From Trichothermofontia sp964536415 (GTDB lineage: Bacteria > Cyanobacteriota > Cyanobacteriia > B231), in assembly GCA_964536415.1 (NCBI GenBank), contig CAZHXN010000004.1:1-64000 (forward strand): DNA of 64,000 nt, read 5' to 3'. Below, piece after piece: positions 26,209 to 35,256 of this stretch; positions within the stretch are counted from its first letter, which is position 1, and each line of letters begins with the position of its first letter. Under the pieces are notes generated by a model. It did no database searches and was not told the DNA's origin. It was given only the letters and a program-made list of their open reading frames with translations. A program made the translations under genes and the position numbers.

Positions 26209-26786
26209 AACACTCCCTCCTACATTTCACCATTGATTCGGCCTCGCACCGTTGACTGGGGAGCTGGCCCTAGGTGTTTTCTAGCGTTTATTTTCTAACG
26301 TCTAGATTATGTTGCTGGTGCTTGACCAAACCGTTGTTGGCTGTGTTACGGATTGATATATCTTATGCCATTTCAAACTGTATCCCCTCCGTCTTCAGGG
26401 TGTCCGTTAGGGTATCCGTTGCTCGCAGACGGATTAGCCTCCCAAACACTCGGCCATGCCTGGGTCAAGCCGTTGTTGGGGAGTGCGTCGGGTCTTTCCT
26501 GTGTGGGTGGAAACCCGGGTAGTGATGCCTAGGAATGGTAATCACAGGCTGAAACCCCTAGTTTGCCGGAGCTGACGCCAAATTCGCGACTACCGAAACC
26601 CGGAATGGGGCTAGAAACCTTTGTATAGTGGGAAGCATCCCAGAGTGGGAAATAGAAGCAAGCAATGGAAGGTACCTGCTCACTTCCCGCACCTAACCCG
26701 ACCCATCCGTATTCAGCCTCCCTGCTGTTGTCACTGGCATAACCCCTTGACAAGGCGCAATATAGTTCTGAGATCCTCCTGAAAAT
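26209..26786. other. Gene-free interval, 578 nt
   Basis: No convincing protein or known RNA gene was found on either strand; the short frames present lack codon bias and homology. It contains the divergent promoters of the conserved hypothetical gene and the adenylate cyclase. A partly self-complementary stretch (GTGGGAAGCATCCCAGAGTG near 26628 with CACTTCCCGCACC near 26681) could fold, but I could not match it to a known RNA. Confidence 0.4.
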
Positions 26787-28031
26787 ATGCATCGTTCTGC
26801 CAATACCTCCTCCCAAACCATCTTCCGGGATCACCCCTCCAGTTTGGAGGGGTTCCGTTGGGACGCCTTTAGTCGGGAGTTTGTGTCCAACAGTGGCTAT
26901 TTTCTGGTGCTCAAAAGCCTAGCGGATCTGAGTGTGGAAGGATGGCGCTATTACTTGACCCATGCTCCGGAGTACCTGCTCGTTTTTGCTAGCGTGCTCC
27001 AAACTGGGTATCTTTCTCAGCCAAGGGCAAATCGATTTTGGGGCAACCTGATTGGTGTGACGCTCTACACCCTTTTAGACCTGGGGCATGGTGGTCTGTT
27101 TTTTTTCCGGGACCTGAGCCATCAGATGTTCTGGATCACTTCTCTGGCGATCGCCCTGTCTCAGGGGGTGCGATCGCGGTGGCCGGCAACCACATCCAGT
27201 TGGCTCATTCCCCTGGAAAGCGTTATTCGGGCCTTAATGTTGCCCGCCTTTTACCTGGTCGCGCGACTGGGGGCCGAGGCCACGCTGGTCGAAGTTGTGC
27301 ACACGCCAACCCTGAGTCGGACCGGGGGCTTTCTGGTTAGCAGCATGATCCTCATTGGCTTGTTGCTGGGTTTGCAACTGCTCCAGATTAACCGGCAAGA
27401 ACAGCAGTTGCGGCAAACGGCCCAAACCCTTAAACACTTAGCGGAGTGGGGGATAGGAAACTATGCAGTGCATAAGGCTATGCACGATCCAAAAGATCTT
27501 GCCTTGACCTTGCGCGATCGTAGCATCCTGTTCATGGATATTCGAGGGTTTACCCAGTGGTGTGAGCAGCAAACACCGAAGCAAGTGGCCCAGATCCTTA
27601 ACCAGTATTACCAAGCGGTGGAACCGGCGGCTGCCACCCAATCCCCCATTCGAATTACTATCACTGGCGATGAAGTGATGGCCATTTATGCCACACCAGG
27701 GCAGGCGCTTACCGCTGCCTTGGCGATGCAACAACGAGCGATGCAAGTTTTGACACCCTACAGTTTGGGCGCTGGGTGTGCTGTCCACTGCGGTGAGGTG
27801 ATCGAGGGGCTGTTTGGCAGTGAAGAAGCGCGTAGCTATACGGTGATTGGCGATGTGGTCAATACAGCTAAACGTCTGGAAGGGTGTACGCCAGCAGGAG
27901 CTATTACTCTCTCGGATGCCTGCTACCAGCGCCTCCACCCCCGCCCGCTCGCCCAACCTCTGCCTCCTCTCCAGGTTAAGGGCAAACAGCAGGAGGTGCA
28001 CGCATGGCAACTCCTGCCACAGAAAGCCTAG
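26787..28031 (+). CDS. Membrane-bound class III adenylate/guanylate cyclase
   Basis: A 414-residue protein: about five or six hydrophobic segments (residues ~50-205), a short linker (NRQEQQLRQTAQTLKHLAEW) and a C-terminal class III cyclase domain. The two metal-binding aspartates are in LFMDIRGFT (~residue 248) and ITGDEVMAIY (~293), and the transition-state Asn/Arg pair in GDVVNTAKRLEG (~352). All catalytic residues needed for a homodimeric cyclase are present, so production of cAMP (or cGMP) is likely. ATG 26787 has no obvious Shine-Dalgarno. It stands upstream of a DUF1995 gene (100 nt away). Confidence 0.9.
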   Translation: MHRSANTSSQTIFRDHPSSLEGFRWDAFSREFVSNSGYFLVLKSLADLSVEGWRYYLTHAPEYLLVFASVLQTGYLSQPRANRFWGNLIGVTLYTLLDLGHGGLFFFRDLSHQMFWITSLAIALSQGVRSRWPATTSSWLIPLESVIRALMLPAFYLVARLGAEATLVEVVHTPTLSRTGGFLVSSMILIGLLLGLQLLQINRQEQQLRQTAQTLKHLAEWGIGNYAVHKAMHDPKDLALTLRDRSILFMDIRGFTQWCEQQTPKQVAQILNQYYQAVEPAAATQSPIRITITGDEVMAIYATPGQALTAALAMQQRAMQVLTPYSLGAGCAVHCGEVIEGLFGSEEARSYTVIGDVVNTAKRLEGCTPAGAITLSDACYQRLHPRPLAQPLPPLQVKGKQQEVHAWQLLPQKA

Positions 28032-28131
28032 GTTGCTACTATGCACGGCACAATCCCCCGATCGCGGATTGCCAACGATCGCTAAAATGACGCTAGGACT
28101 GGCCCCAATTATTATCAACCTTCCCTAACGC

Positions 28132-28851
28132 ATGGTTACGATTCCCCAAGATCTCGACGAAGCCATTGACCAGGCAAAAACAGCAACGAGCGCGGCCCTT
28201 GCTGCGGGCTATACCCGCCTTCAGGTGGAACTGATGATTCCCGAACTTAAGGCGATGCCGATCGCTGAACAGTTCCTGCCCATCTTTGCGGACTATGGCA
28301 GTGATCTCAAAGTCGTCTTCCCCGATGCCGGAGCCGCTGCCCTTGCCCGCCGGGATTGGGGACCAATGGCCTTTGAAATTCGGGGCCTAGACGAAATTCG
28401 CGCCCGTTTACGTCCGGAGGATCGGGCGATTTTGGTCGTCGAACCCAGTGCGGTTGAAGTCAATGAGGTCGAAAAGCTTTGCACGGAGGCTGGCGATCGT
28501 CCGGTGGTTCTGCTCAATCCCCATTTAGAAGACGTGGCCACGATCGGCATTGGCTACGCAGGTCGCCAACTGCGGGAGCGCTTTCTGAATACTTTGGAGT
28601 CGTGCTACCACTTTCGTCCTCTGGAGGGCGCTGTCCTCCTGCGGTGCTATCCCGCCCCGTGGCAAGTGTGGCAAGAGCGGGACGGTAGCTATGAACTGCT
28701 GGCGGAAATGCCCACCAAACCGGTAGGCGACATTCTTGACCAAATCTTAACAAACGATGATGAAGAAAGCTTGAACCCCTTACCCAGTCAACCTTCCAAG
28801 GCTGGCTTCTTGACCAATTTAGAGCGTTTTTTGCGTGCTTTGAACCAGTAG
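28132..28851 (+). CDS. DUF1995 family protein
   Basis: A 239-residue soluble protein of the cyanobacterial/plastid DUF1995 family: N-terminal PQDLDEAIDQAKTATSAAL, then RLQVELMIPELKAMPIAEQF, an alpha/beta core with the VVLLNPHLEDVATIGIGYAG block and the C-terminal FRPLEGAVLLRCYPAPWQVW. Plant homologues are chloroplast proteins with a poorly defined role. ATG 28132 sits 100 nt after the cyclase gene. Confidence 0.85.
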   Translation: MVTIPQDLDEAIDQAKTATSAALAAGYTRLQVELMIPELKAMPIAEQFLPIFADYGSDLKVVFPDAGAAALARRDWGPMAFEIRGLDEIRARLRPEDRAILVVEPSAVEVNEVEKLCTEAGDRPVVLLNPHLEDVATIGIGYAGRQLRERFLNTLESCYHFRPLEGAVLLRCYPAPWQVWQERDGSYELLAEMPTKPVGDILDQILTNDDEESLNPLPSQPSKAGFLTNLERFLRALNQ

Positions 28852-29024
28852 CGCCCGGATTGTCTGTAAATTTACGGATACTGTTCACCAGGTTTGTCTG
28901 TTAGAAGTCGAGTAGCTGATGATACTGAACCCGGTAACGTTGGCATAATGAGAGTAGCGGCGATGGCGGTATCCGCGTGCTGCCGGTGATGAAGCAGCAA
29001 GGAACTTAGCGGCAAGGAATTTGG

Positions 29025-29789
29025 ATGAGCAAGACAAGCCTTTCCCGACAAATTGTTGTAGGTGATGTCCACGGTCACTACGACGGTCTGATGCACCTCC
29101 TAGAGCAGGTGGCCCCAGGGGGTGATGACAGCCTTTACTTCCTAGGGGATCTCATCGATCGCGGCAGCCAGAGTGCCGAAGTCGTTGAATTTGTGCGTAA
29201 AAATGGCTATGCCTGTATCCGGGGGAATCACGAGCAAATGCTTCTGGATGCCTTCCCTGGCCAAAAAGTGGCGATCCCTGCCCTCCAGGCATGGCTGTAT
29301 AACGGTGGGCATACGACCTACGAAAGCTATAACAACCAAATTACGCTGTTATTAGATCATCTGGACTGGCTACGGGAGTTGCCCCTGTATCTCGACTTGG
29401 GGGATGTGTGGCTTGTCCATGCGGGGGTTGATCCTCATTTACCAATTATCGCCCAAACCAGCGAAGAGTTCTGCTGGATTCGGGAAGCATTCCACAGTAT
29501 CACTGAACCCTACTTCCCCGATAAGACCATTATTGTGGGACATACGATTACCCTGACCATTCCGGGGGTGGGTGCGGGGCAACTGGCGCGGGGGCCAGGG
29601 TGGATTGGTATCGATACGGGGGCGTATCACCCTCGCAGTGGCTGGTTGACAGCCCTGGATACCACGAACTGGCTGGTTTACCAGGTGAATGTCCACGATC
29701 GCCTCACGCGGGTCTTGCCCCTCGCGGAAGCGGTTATCGATATTGATCCCGAACGGATGCGATCGCGCCGCCAATTACTCAGCATTTGA
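29025..29789 (+). CDS. Metallophosphoesterase (Ser/Thr phosphatase family)
   Basis: A 254-residue calcineurin-type metallophosphoesterase. Metal ligands are visible in VVGDVHGHYDGL (D-x-H), LGDLIDRGSQS (G-D-x-x-D-R-G), IRGNHEQML (G-N-H-E), VHAGVDP and IVGHTIT. This is the phage-lambda-phosphatase/PPP-like arrangement, suggesting a protein phosphatase or a diadenosine tetraphosphatase-type activity. ATG 29025 follows AAGGA at a 6-nt spacing. A MITE begins 7 nt after its stop codon. Confidence 0.9.
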   Translation: MSKTSLSRQIVVGDVHGHYDGLMHLLEQVAPGGDDSLYFLGDLIDRGSQSAEVVEFVRKNGYACIRGNHEQMLLDAFPGQKVAIPALQAWLYNGGHTTYESYNNQITLLLDHLDWLRELPLYLDLGDVWLVHAGVDPHLPIIAQTSEEFCWIREAFHSITEPYFPDKTIIVGHTITLTIPGVGAGQLARGPGWIGIDTGAYHPRSGWLTALDTTNWLVYQVNVHDRLTRVLPLAEAVIDIDPERMRSRRQLLSI

Positions 29790-29795
29790 AATGGT

Positions 29796-29890
29796 TACAG
29801 CCTTTGTCGCCTCAGTGAGGGGCAGGCAACTGGCTTGAGCCAATTGTTTATCAGGTGCTTCTGTCCTTCAGAGACTTGGGAAACGCTGTA
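29796..29890 (-). mobile_element. MITE-like element, TACAGCC/GGCTGTA termini (95 bp)
   Basis: In reverse orientation this copy reads TACAGCGTTTCCCAAGTCTC ... AAGGACAGAAGCACCT ... CACTGAGGCGACAAAGGCTG-TA. The copy at 47909-48030 has the same two ends, but their middles differ. Termini form an imperfect inverted repeat (TACAGC[G/C]TTT). No coding capacity. Confidence 0.75.
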
Positions 29891-30075
29891 ATACTCAGTT
29901 GGCTTAGACCCCCTTTTATGCGAGGGAATCGCCGCTAAAGTTGCGACGACGAATAACGGTCATCTACCCCTTTGCCAAGATTCTCCTAGTTGGAATTGAC
30001 AACGTTAGAACGATTGCCCCTAATCGGGAAGGGTAACCGGATCGCCCCTCCCCCAGGATTAACCGTCCTAACGAT

Positions 30076-31698
30076 CTATTCCCACTCGATCGTCCCCGGT
30101 GGTTTCGACGTAATGTCATAGACCACCCGATTCACCCCAGGAACTTCGTTGACAATCCGGTTCGAGACGGTTTCCAGGAAGTCGTAGGGTACCCGCGCCC
30201 AATCTGCCGTCATGCCGTCTTCACTGGTGACAATGCGCAGGACGATCGGGTGGGCATAAGTACGCTGATCCCCCATCACCCCCACACTGCGAATCGGCAG
30301 CAACACCGCAAAGGCTTGCCAAATTTCTGAATACAGCCCTTGGCGGTTGATCTCTTGGCGCACAATCAGGTCCGCATCGCGCAGGATATCCAGCCGCTCC
30401 GCCGTTACCTCACCGAGGATGCGAATGGCTAAACCTGGACCGGGGAAAGGATGGCGCTGAACAATTTCCTGCGGTAGCCCGATCGACGCCCCCACCTTAC
30501 GCACCTCATCCTTAAACAGCTTGCGCAGGGGTTCAATCAGCTTAAACCGCAGATCCTTGGGCAGCCCGCCCACATTGTGGTGGCTCTTGATCTTCACCGC
30601 CACCCGTTCCCCCGTTTGCGGGTCAATATTCGTATCCGCCGACTCGATCACGTCCGGGTAGAGCGTCCCCTGGGCCAGGTAATCAAAGGGACCTAGCCGC
30701 CGTGATTCTTCCTCAAAGGCACGAATAAAGGCATGGCCGATGCGCTTGCGTTTTTCCTCCGGGTCCGTCACGCCTGCAATGGCCGCCAGGAAGCGATCGC
30801 GGGCATTCACATACTGCACCGGAATATGGAACTGCTCCTCAAACAACTTCACGAGGCGCTCTGGTTCATACTTGCGCATGAAGCCCTGATCGATAAACAC
30901 ACAGGTGAGTTGGTCCCCGATCGCCCGGTGCAACAAAAAAGCCAACGTTGAAGAATCGACGCCACCGGATAGGGCCAGCAACACCCGCTTATTGCCCACC
31001 TTCGCCCGAATTTCGCGCACTGCTTCTTCAACAAAAGCTTCCGTTGTCCAGGTGGGTTCGCAATCACAGATGTGATAGACAAAATTACGAATCAGGGCCA
31101 AACCCCCGATCGAATGCACCACTTCGGGATGAAACTGCACGCCATAAAGCTTCCGCTCATGGTGAGCCACGGCGGCCCAGGGCGTATTGTCCGTGTGGGC
31201 TAAGCGTTCAAAGCCAGTGGGGAGTGCTGTTACAGAGTCGCCATGACTCATCCACATCGTCGTGCCATTTTCCACATTCGTCAGTAGGTCAGTGGGATCA
31301 TCGATGTAGAGGGCTGCCTTGCCATACTCGCCGCGATCGGCCCGCTCAACCACCCCACCCAGATGTTGCACCATCAACTGCATCCCGTAGCAAACACCGA
31401 GAATGGGAATCCCCAAATCCCAAATCATGCGATCGCACTGGGGTGCATGGTCGTCATAGACCGAATTGGGACCACCGGAGAGAATGATCCCCTTGGGCGC
31501 TAACTGTCTCAGCTGCGCTGCCGTCGTGCGGTAGGGGAGAACCTCCGAATAGACCTGGGTTTCGCGAATGCGACGGGCAATGAGTTCCGAGTATTGCGAA
31601 CCAAAGTCGAGGATCACGATCATTTGGCGATCGAGGGACCCTAGCCGGTCCTGATCATGATCCGGTTGGATGGAGCGCGGTTCAGTTTGGAGAGTCAC
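30076..31698 (-). CDS. guaA: GMP synthase (glutamine-hydrolysing)
   Basis: A 540-residue two-domain enzyme that aminates XMP to GMP. The class I glutaminase shows the nucleophile Cys in GVCYGMQLM and the His/Glu pair in VQFHPEV. The synthetase domain has the PP-loop LSGGVDSSTLAF, and the C-terminal dimerisation domain ends with NEVPGVNRVVYDI and SKPPGTIEWE. Length is normal. The GTG at 31698, with AGGGGG at 7-nt spacing, is preferred over GTG 31728. Monocistronic by spacing. Confidence 0.97.
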   Translation of the reverse strand: MTLQTEPRSIQPDHDQDRLGSLDRQMIVILDFGSQYSELIARRIRETQVYSEVLPYRTTAAQLRQLAPKGIILSGGPNSVYDDHAPQCDRMIWDLGIPILGVCYGMQLMVQHLGGVVERADRGEYGKAALYIDDPTDLLTNVENGTTMWMSHGDSVTALPTGFERLAHTDNTPWAAVAHHERKLYGVQFHPEVVHSIGGLALIRNFVYHICDCEPTWTTEAFVEEAVREIRAKVGNKRVLLALSGGVDSSTLAFLLHRAIGDQLTCVFIDQGFMRKYEPERLVKLFEEQFHIPVQYVNARDRFLAAIAGVTDPEEKRKRIGHAFIRAFEEESRRLGPFDYLAQGTLYPDVIESADTNIDPQTGERVAVKIKSHHNVGGLPKDLRFKLIEPLRKLFKDEVRKVGASIGLPQEIVQRHPFPGPGLAIRILGEVTAERLDILRDADLIVRQEINRQGLYSEIWQAFAVLLPIRSVGVMGDQRTYAHPIVLRIVTSEDGMTADWARVPYDFLETVSNRIVNEVPGVNRVVYDITSKPPGTIEWE

Positions 31699-32158
31699 GG
31701 GTCTGCCCCCTAGCGCGAAAGAGTACACAAAATCGGGAAGGGTCTAGTCATCTTAACTAGCCGTTAGCGGTTGTTGTATCAGTTGTATAAGCAAACAATC
31801 CCCAATAGACGAAGAGGCTAGATAAAGACACAGAACGTTGCGTCTCTTCAGCAATTCAAGGGCGGATCTAGGCGCATCTCTTTACCTGGTGGGGGCGTCG
31901 CTTGGGAATCGAAAGTTAAGAAACATAAATTAAGAAACATACATTAAATTTAAAAAATAATTATATCGTAAGTAGACGGGGCTAATTAAACTGAGGCGTT
32001 TCTGCTGGCCTTTACCCTCAGCCGCTTTCCCGGCCTTCCTGGCCCCCCGTTCGCGAGGGGGGCGAGATCGGTTCCCCTTCGCCCAATCCGGGCGAAGGGG
32101 TTAGGGGATGAGGGTCTTGGTTTTAATGACACCCACCGACTTAACCAGTCTGACCAAA
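31699..32158. repeat. Intergenic interval with a 14-nt near-duplication and a perfect 11-bp hairpin
   Basis: No gene is visible. TTAAGAAACATAAA (31916-31929) is followed directly by TTAAGAAACATACA (31930-31943). At 32074-32100 a perfect 11-bp stem, CCCCTTCGCCC / GGGCGAAGGGG with a 5-nt loop, is followed by the dispersed GGGGTTAGGGGATGAGGG sequence. A second hairpin, CCCCCCGTTCGCGAGGGGGG, lies at 32044-32063. This is another member of the hairpin repeat family. Confidence 0.65.
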
Positions 32159-33355
32159 CTAGACGATCGCGGCCAATAGTGCTTGCCCCATTGCACTGCT
32201 CACCACAAGCTGACGATCGCGGTCAAACAACACCGACCCCACCCGCAGCCGTTGGGGACTGTCTGAGTGACTATGGGTGTAGGCGTAAGCCTGGGCGCGA
32301 TCGTCGATTGCTTGGGCGATGGTTTGGTACACCGTTTCCACCCACGGCTCACCTGTCGTGGCTTCCCAATGGCGCAAATGGTGCAGGGCTGCTTCCGCTG
32401 TGGCCGCATCCCACAGGGTTGATAGCCCATCGGGGGGTAACCCCGCCTTCGCCGCATAGGCCATGAGGATTTCCCGACGCGCATCGGCGACGTGGTGATG
32501 GGTGTGGAAAATACCTGCGGCCAGTTTGAGCAATTTGCCGTGGTAGCCAAAGAGCAACACCGACGGAATTTTCAGGATCGCGGCCTCGACCAGCAGAGGG
32601 CCTAACCAATTCGCTGTCTTGAGGATTTGATCGGGTTTGATCCCCAGGTTTTGGGCTAGGGCCAGACCGTTTTCACCAATACAAAACACCACACAGTCAA
32701 ACTGGCCTGCCTTTTGTTGGAGTGCCGCCCGACAAGTGGCCAACTGCTCCGGTGCGCTCAAGGGCTGCGAAATACCACTTGTACCGAGCAGCGACAAGCC
32801 CTCAACGATCCCAAAGGCTGCATTTGAGGTCCGCTCAGCGAGGACCCGTCCCTCTGGCAGGATCAGGTTAACTACCAGGTGTTCCCCCGGCTTTAGCCAG
32901 GGCATCAAGTTCGCGGTGAGTAGCCGACGGGCATAGGCGTAGATGGCTGGTTGGCGATCTGCCTTTGGTGTCGCGTCGCGATCGGCGTTCAGGTGGTGGC
33001 CAATGCCTTCGCCCCCCCGTAGGCTGATCTGGGGGGGATCGGTCACCGCTGGGGTCGCCGCTGGATAAAGAATTACCTCGGCCCAGACGGGGGTATGGCG
33101 CGTCAGGTCGAGGTTATCACCCGGATCACTGCGGCTAATGGCAAGGGCGCGTTGTGCGTCAGGCTCACCCATTGCCTCGTTGCTCAGGTGGGCCACCTGT
33201 TCGATCGCGATTTCCACCGTTTCGGCTGGTTCCAGTAAATCGATGCTGACCGTTGGGAGACTCGTGAGATCCTCCCGGAGCCAGCGCAATGCGGCCACGG
33301 CAGAGGCACAGGCAAACACGGGCAGCGTATAGCCAGCACGGGCGGTCATGGCCAA
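32159..33355 (-). CDS. cbiD: Cobalt-precorrin-5B (C1)-methyltransferase
   Basis: A 398-residue CbiD protein, which methylates C1 of cobalt-precorrin-5B in anaerobic-type cobalamin synthesis. The family N-terminus (ARAGYTLPVFACASAVAAL), the SLRGGEGIGH loop, the NLILPEGRVLAERTSNAAFG block and HGKLLKLAAGIFHTHHHVAD identify it. A ~10-residue segment (VWAEVILYPAATPAVTD) is a normal variable region. It starts 3 nt after the moeB stop, so the two genes form an operon. No cobalamin riboswitch is visible, and none is expected upstream inside moeB. Confidence 0.92.
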   Translation of the reverse strand: MAMTARAGYTLPVFACASAVAALRWLREDLTSLPTVSIDLLEPAETVEIAIEQVAHLSNEAMGEPDAQRALAISRSDPGDNLDLTRHTPVWAEVILYPAATPAVTDPPQISLRGGEGIGHHLNADRDATPKADRQPAIYAYARRLLTANLMPWLKPGEHLVVNLILPEGRVLAERTSNAAFGIVEGLSLLGTSGISQPLSAPEQLATCRAALQQKAGQFDCVVFCIGENGLALAQNLGIKPDQILKTANWLGPLLVEAAILKIPSVLLFGYHGKLLKLAAGIFHTHHHVADARREILMAYAAKAGLPPDGLSTLWDAATAEAALHHLRHWEATTGEPWVETVYQTIAQAIDDRAQAYAYTHSHSDSPQRLRVGSVLFDRDRQLVVSSAMGQALLAAIV

Positions 33356-33358
33356 GGC

Positions 33359-34531
33359 TTAATACTCTGGGACCGAGGTATCGATTTCGCGGCTCCAGGC
33401 CGTAATGCCGCCCACCACGTTGGTGCCCTCAATGCCCACCGCTTTCAGGATAGCGAGGGCCTTGGCTGAGCGCCCTCCCATCTTGCAATGGACAATCAGG
33501 CGGTGCCCATTGACCAGTTCCCGCACTTTATCGACACCTGCCCCCTGTTCGATCTCTGGCAATGGGATCAGCACCGCACCAGGAATTCGGGCAATTTCGT
33601 ACTCGTGGGGATTGCGGACATCGATCAGCACAAAACCATTTTCGCCGCTATCGAGGAGTTGCTTGAGTTCCTGAACCGACATTTCCGGAATGGCCGATTG
33701 CTGCTGGGCTGCCTCGGCTTGGGCTTGGGGAATGCCGCAGAATTGTTCGTAATCAATGAGTTTTTCGATCACGGGCCGTTCGGGGTTGGGCCGCAGCTTC
33801 AGTTCCCGGAATTTCATATTCAGGGCATCGTAGAGCAGCAGGCGACCGCTGAGGGTTGTGCCCTTGCCCAGGATGATTTTCACCGTTTCTGTGGCCTGGA
33901 TGACGCCAATGATCCCCGGTAGAATCCCTAACACGCCGCCTTCGGCACAGGAGGGCACCATTCCCGGTGGGGGCGGTTCGGGGTAGAGGTCGCGATAGTT
34001 GGGGCCGCCTTCGTAGTTGAAGACGGTGGCCTGTCCTTCAAACCGGAAGATGGAGCCGTAGACGTTGGGCTTATTGGTTAGCACACAGGCGTCGTTGACC
34101 AGGTAGCGGGTGGGGAAGTTGTCGGTGCCATCGACGATGACATCGTAGGGTTCAAACAGTTGCAGCGCGTTTTCCGATGACAACCGCACGTTGTGCAGAT
34201 CTACTTGGCAAGCGGGGTTGATTTCGTGAATGCGGTTCTTGGCCGATTCGATTTTGGGTTTACCGACCCAGGAGGTGCCGTGGATCACCTGGCGTTGCAG
34301 ATTGGAGCGATCGACGGTATCAAAATCAACAATGCCAATGCGGCCAATCCCCGCTGCTGCCAGATAGAGCAACAGGGGGGAACCGAGGCCACCGGTCCCA
34401 ATACACAGGACACTGGCGGCTTTCAAGCGTTTTTGGCCCTCCAGGCCCACCTCTGGGAGGATCAGGTGGCGGGAGTAGCGTTCGTATTCCTCTTTCGTTA
34501 ACTGGATCTCGTCCAGGTTGGGATTTAGCAT
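33359..34531 (-). CDS. moeB: Molybdopterin-synthase adenylyltransferase with C-terminal rhodanese domain
   Basis: A 390-residue ThiF/MoeB-type E1-like enzyme that adenylates the C-terminus of the sulfur carrier MoaD (and possibly ThiS). The ATP site is GTGGLGSPLLLYLAAAG with the following Asp in IGIVDFDTVD and Arg in RSNLQRQ. The catalytic-loop Cys is in PSCAEGGVLG. The first zinc CxxC of E. coli MoeB is replaced by YRDL, so no zinc site is likely. The rhodanese domain (residues ~290-390) has its active Cys in VHCKMGGRS. ATG 34531. It is co-directional and nearly contiguous with cbiD. Confidence 0.92.
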   Translation of the reverse strand: MLNPNLDEIQLTKEEYERYSRHLILPEVGLEGQKRLKAASVLCIGTGGLGSPLLLYLAAAGIGRIGIVDFDTVDRSNLQRQVIHGTSWVGKPKIESAKNRIHEINPACQVDLHNVRLSSENALQLFEPYDVIVDGTDNFPTRYLVNDACVLTNKPNVYGSIFRFEGQATVFNYEGGPNYRDLYPEPPPPGMVPSCAEGGVLGILPGIIGVIQATETVKIILGKGTTLSGRLLLYDALNMKFRELKLRPNPERPVIEKLIDYEQFCGIPQAQAEAAQQQSAIPEMSVQELKQLLDSGENGFVLIDVRNPHEYEIARIPGAVLIPLPEIEQGAGVDKVRELVNGHRLIVHCKMGGRSAKALAILKAVGIEGTNVVGGITAWSREIDTSVPEY

Positions 34532-34834
34532 AATTCAGTGAGTGGCGATCGCGGGGCGATCGAGCATGAGCAAGGGACAGCGGTCAGCCTGGGGATTTAG
34601 GCTAACGATCTAAATTTTAGCCTGAGGATCTAGCCTAACAGATCAGCGGGGGCCGATCGGGGCAACTGTTGGGGGAGAGGCTGTAACGGCAGGCTGCGAT
34701 CGCCCGATGCAGCCAGTTGGGATGAGACACAGTCTCTAGGCGAAATTCACTGAATTACCCTATGCGGTCTCACCGTCTGTTTGTCTTGCCTGACCCTCAC
34801 TGAGGCGACACAGGCTGTATCACCAATCTTGGTG
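34532..34834. mobile_element. Intergenic interval with a right-end MITE fragment (34795-34819)
   Basis: CCTCACTGAGGCGACACAGG-CTGTA at 34795-34819 matches the right end of the elements at 29796 and 47909 with one change (ACACAGG versus ACAAAGG). No matching left end was found. It lies just before the wreckage of the helicase/DUF499 island. The rest of the interval shows nothing recognisable. Confidence 0.6.
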
Positions 34835-34854
34835 TTCTAGGGAATGCTTAGCCA

Positions 34855-35256
34855 ATGGCGAACCTGAAGATCTTACCCGTGGCACTCTTGTTAAAGGTAC
34901 CTCACAATGGCAAAGAGGAAGATTTCCAACTGTTTCTGGCTTTACTGGATAGCGATCGCTTTGAGGGGCGCTTCCGCGATGGAGTACATACCTGTGATGT
35001 GTCGGATTTGATGCGGCGGCTGGTGAAGGAGGATCTGCTGAAGTTTGATGGCAAACCGCTGTTTCCCGAACGGCAGGCGCATTTTTGTCTGCCCGTGCTT
35101 GACCTGACCTTAGAACGCCATCGGGATGTGCTGCGCCAGGGAGCGATTTTGGTGGATGAGACCGATCCAGGAGAAACCCCGCGGGTATTGGTGTACTTGG
35201 AGCATAGCATTCAGGATGGCCGCACTGGCAAAGACGGACAACGGCAGGTGGCGTAC
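34855..35256 (+). pseudogene. SNF2-type helicase remnant of a DUF499-associated anti-phage system
   Basis: The frame opens within the helicase, at LLLKVPHNGKEEDFQLFLAL, where homologues carry motif III (LLLTATPHNG); the TAT is changed to KV with one residue lost. DRFEGRFRDGVHTCDVSDLM and LVKEDLLKFDGKPLFPERQA continue normally, then a large internal deletion joins to the distal part (RHRDVLRQGAILVDETDPGE, RVLVYLEHSIQDGR). Walker A, the DEAD-type box and most of the second RecA domain are gone. At about 35250 it runs directly into DUF499 sequence in a different frame. Non-functional. Confidence 0.7.

Noticed and set aside
26420..26760. Possible structured RNA (6S- or SRP-like) in the gap before the cyclase gene
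   Set aside because: Some complementary segments exist, but none of the conserved sequence of 6S RNA, SRP RNA, tmRNA or RNase P RNA could be recognised.
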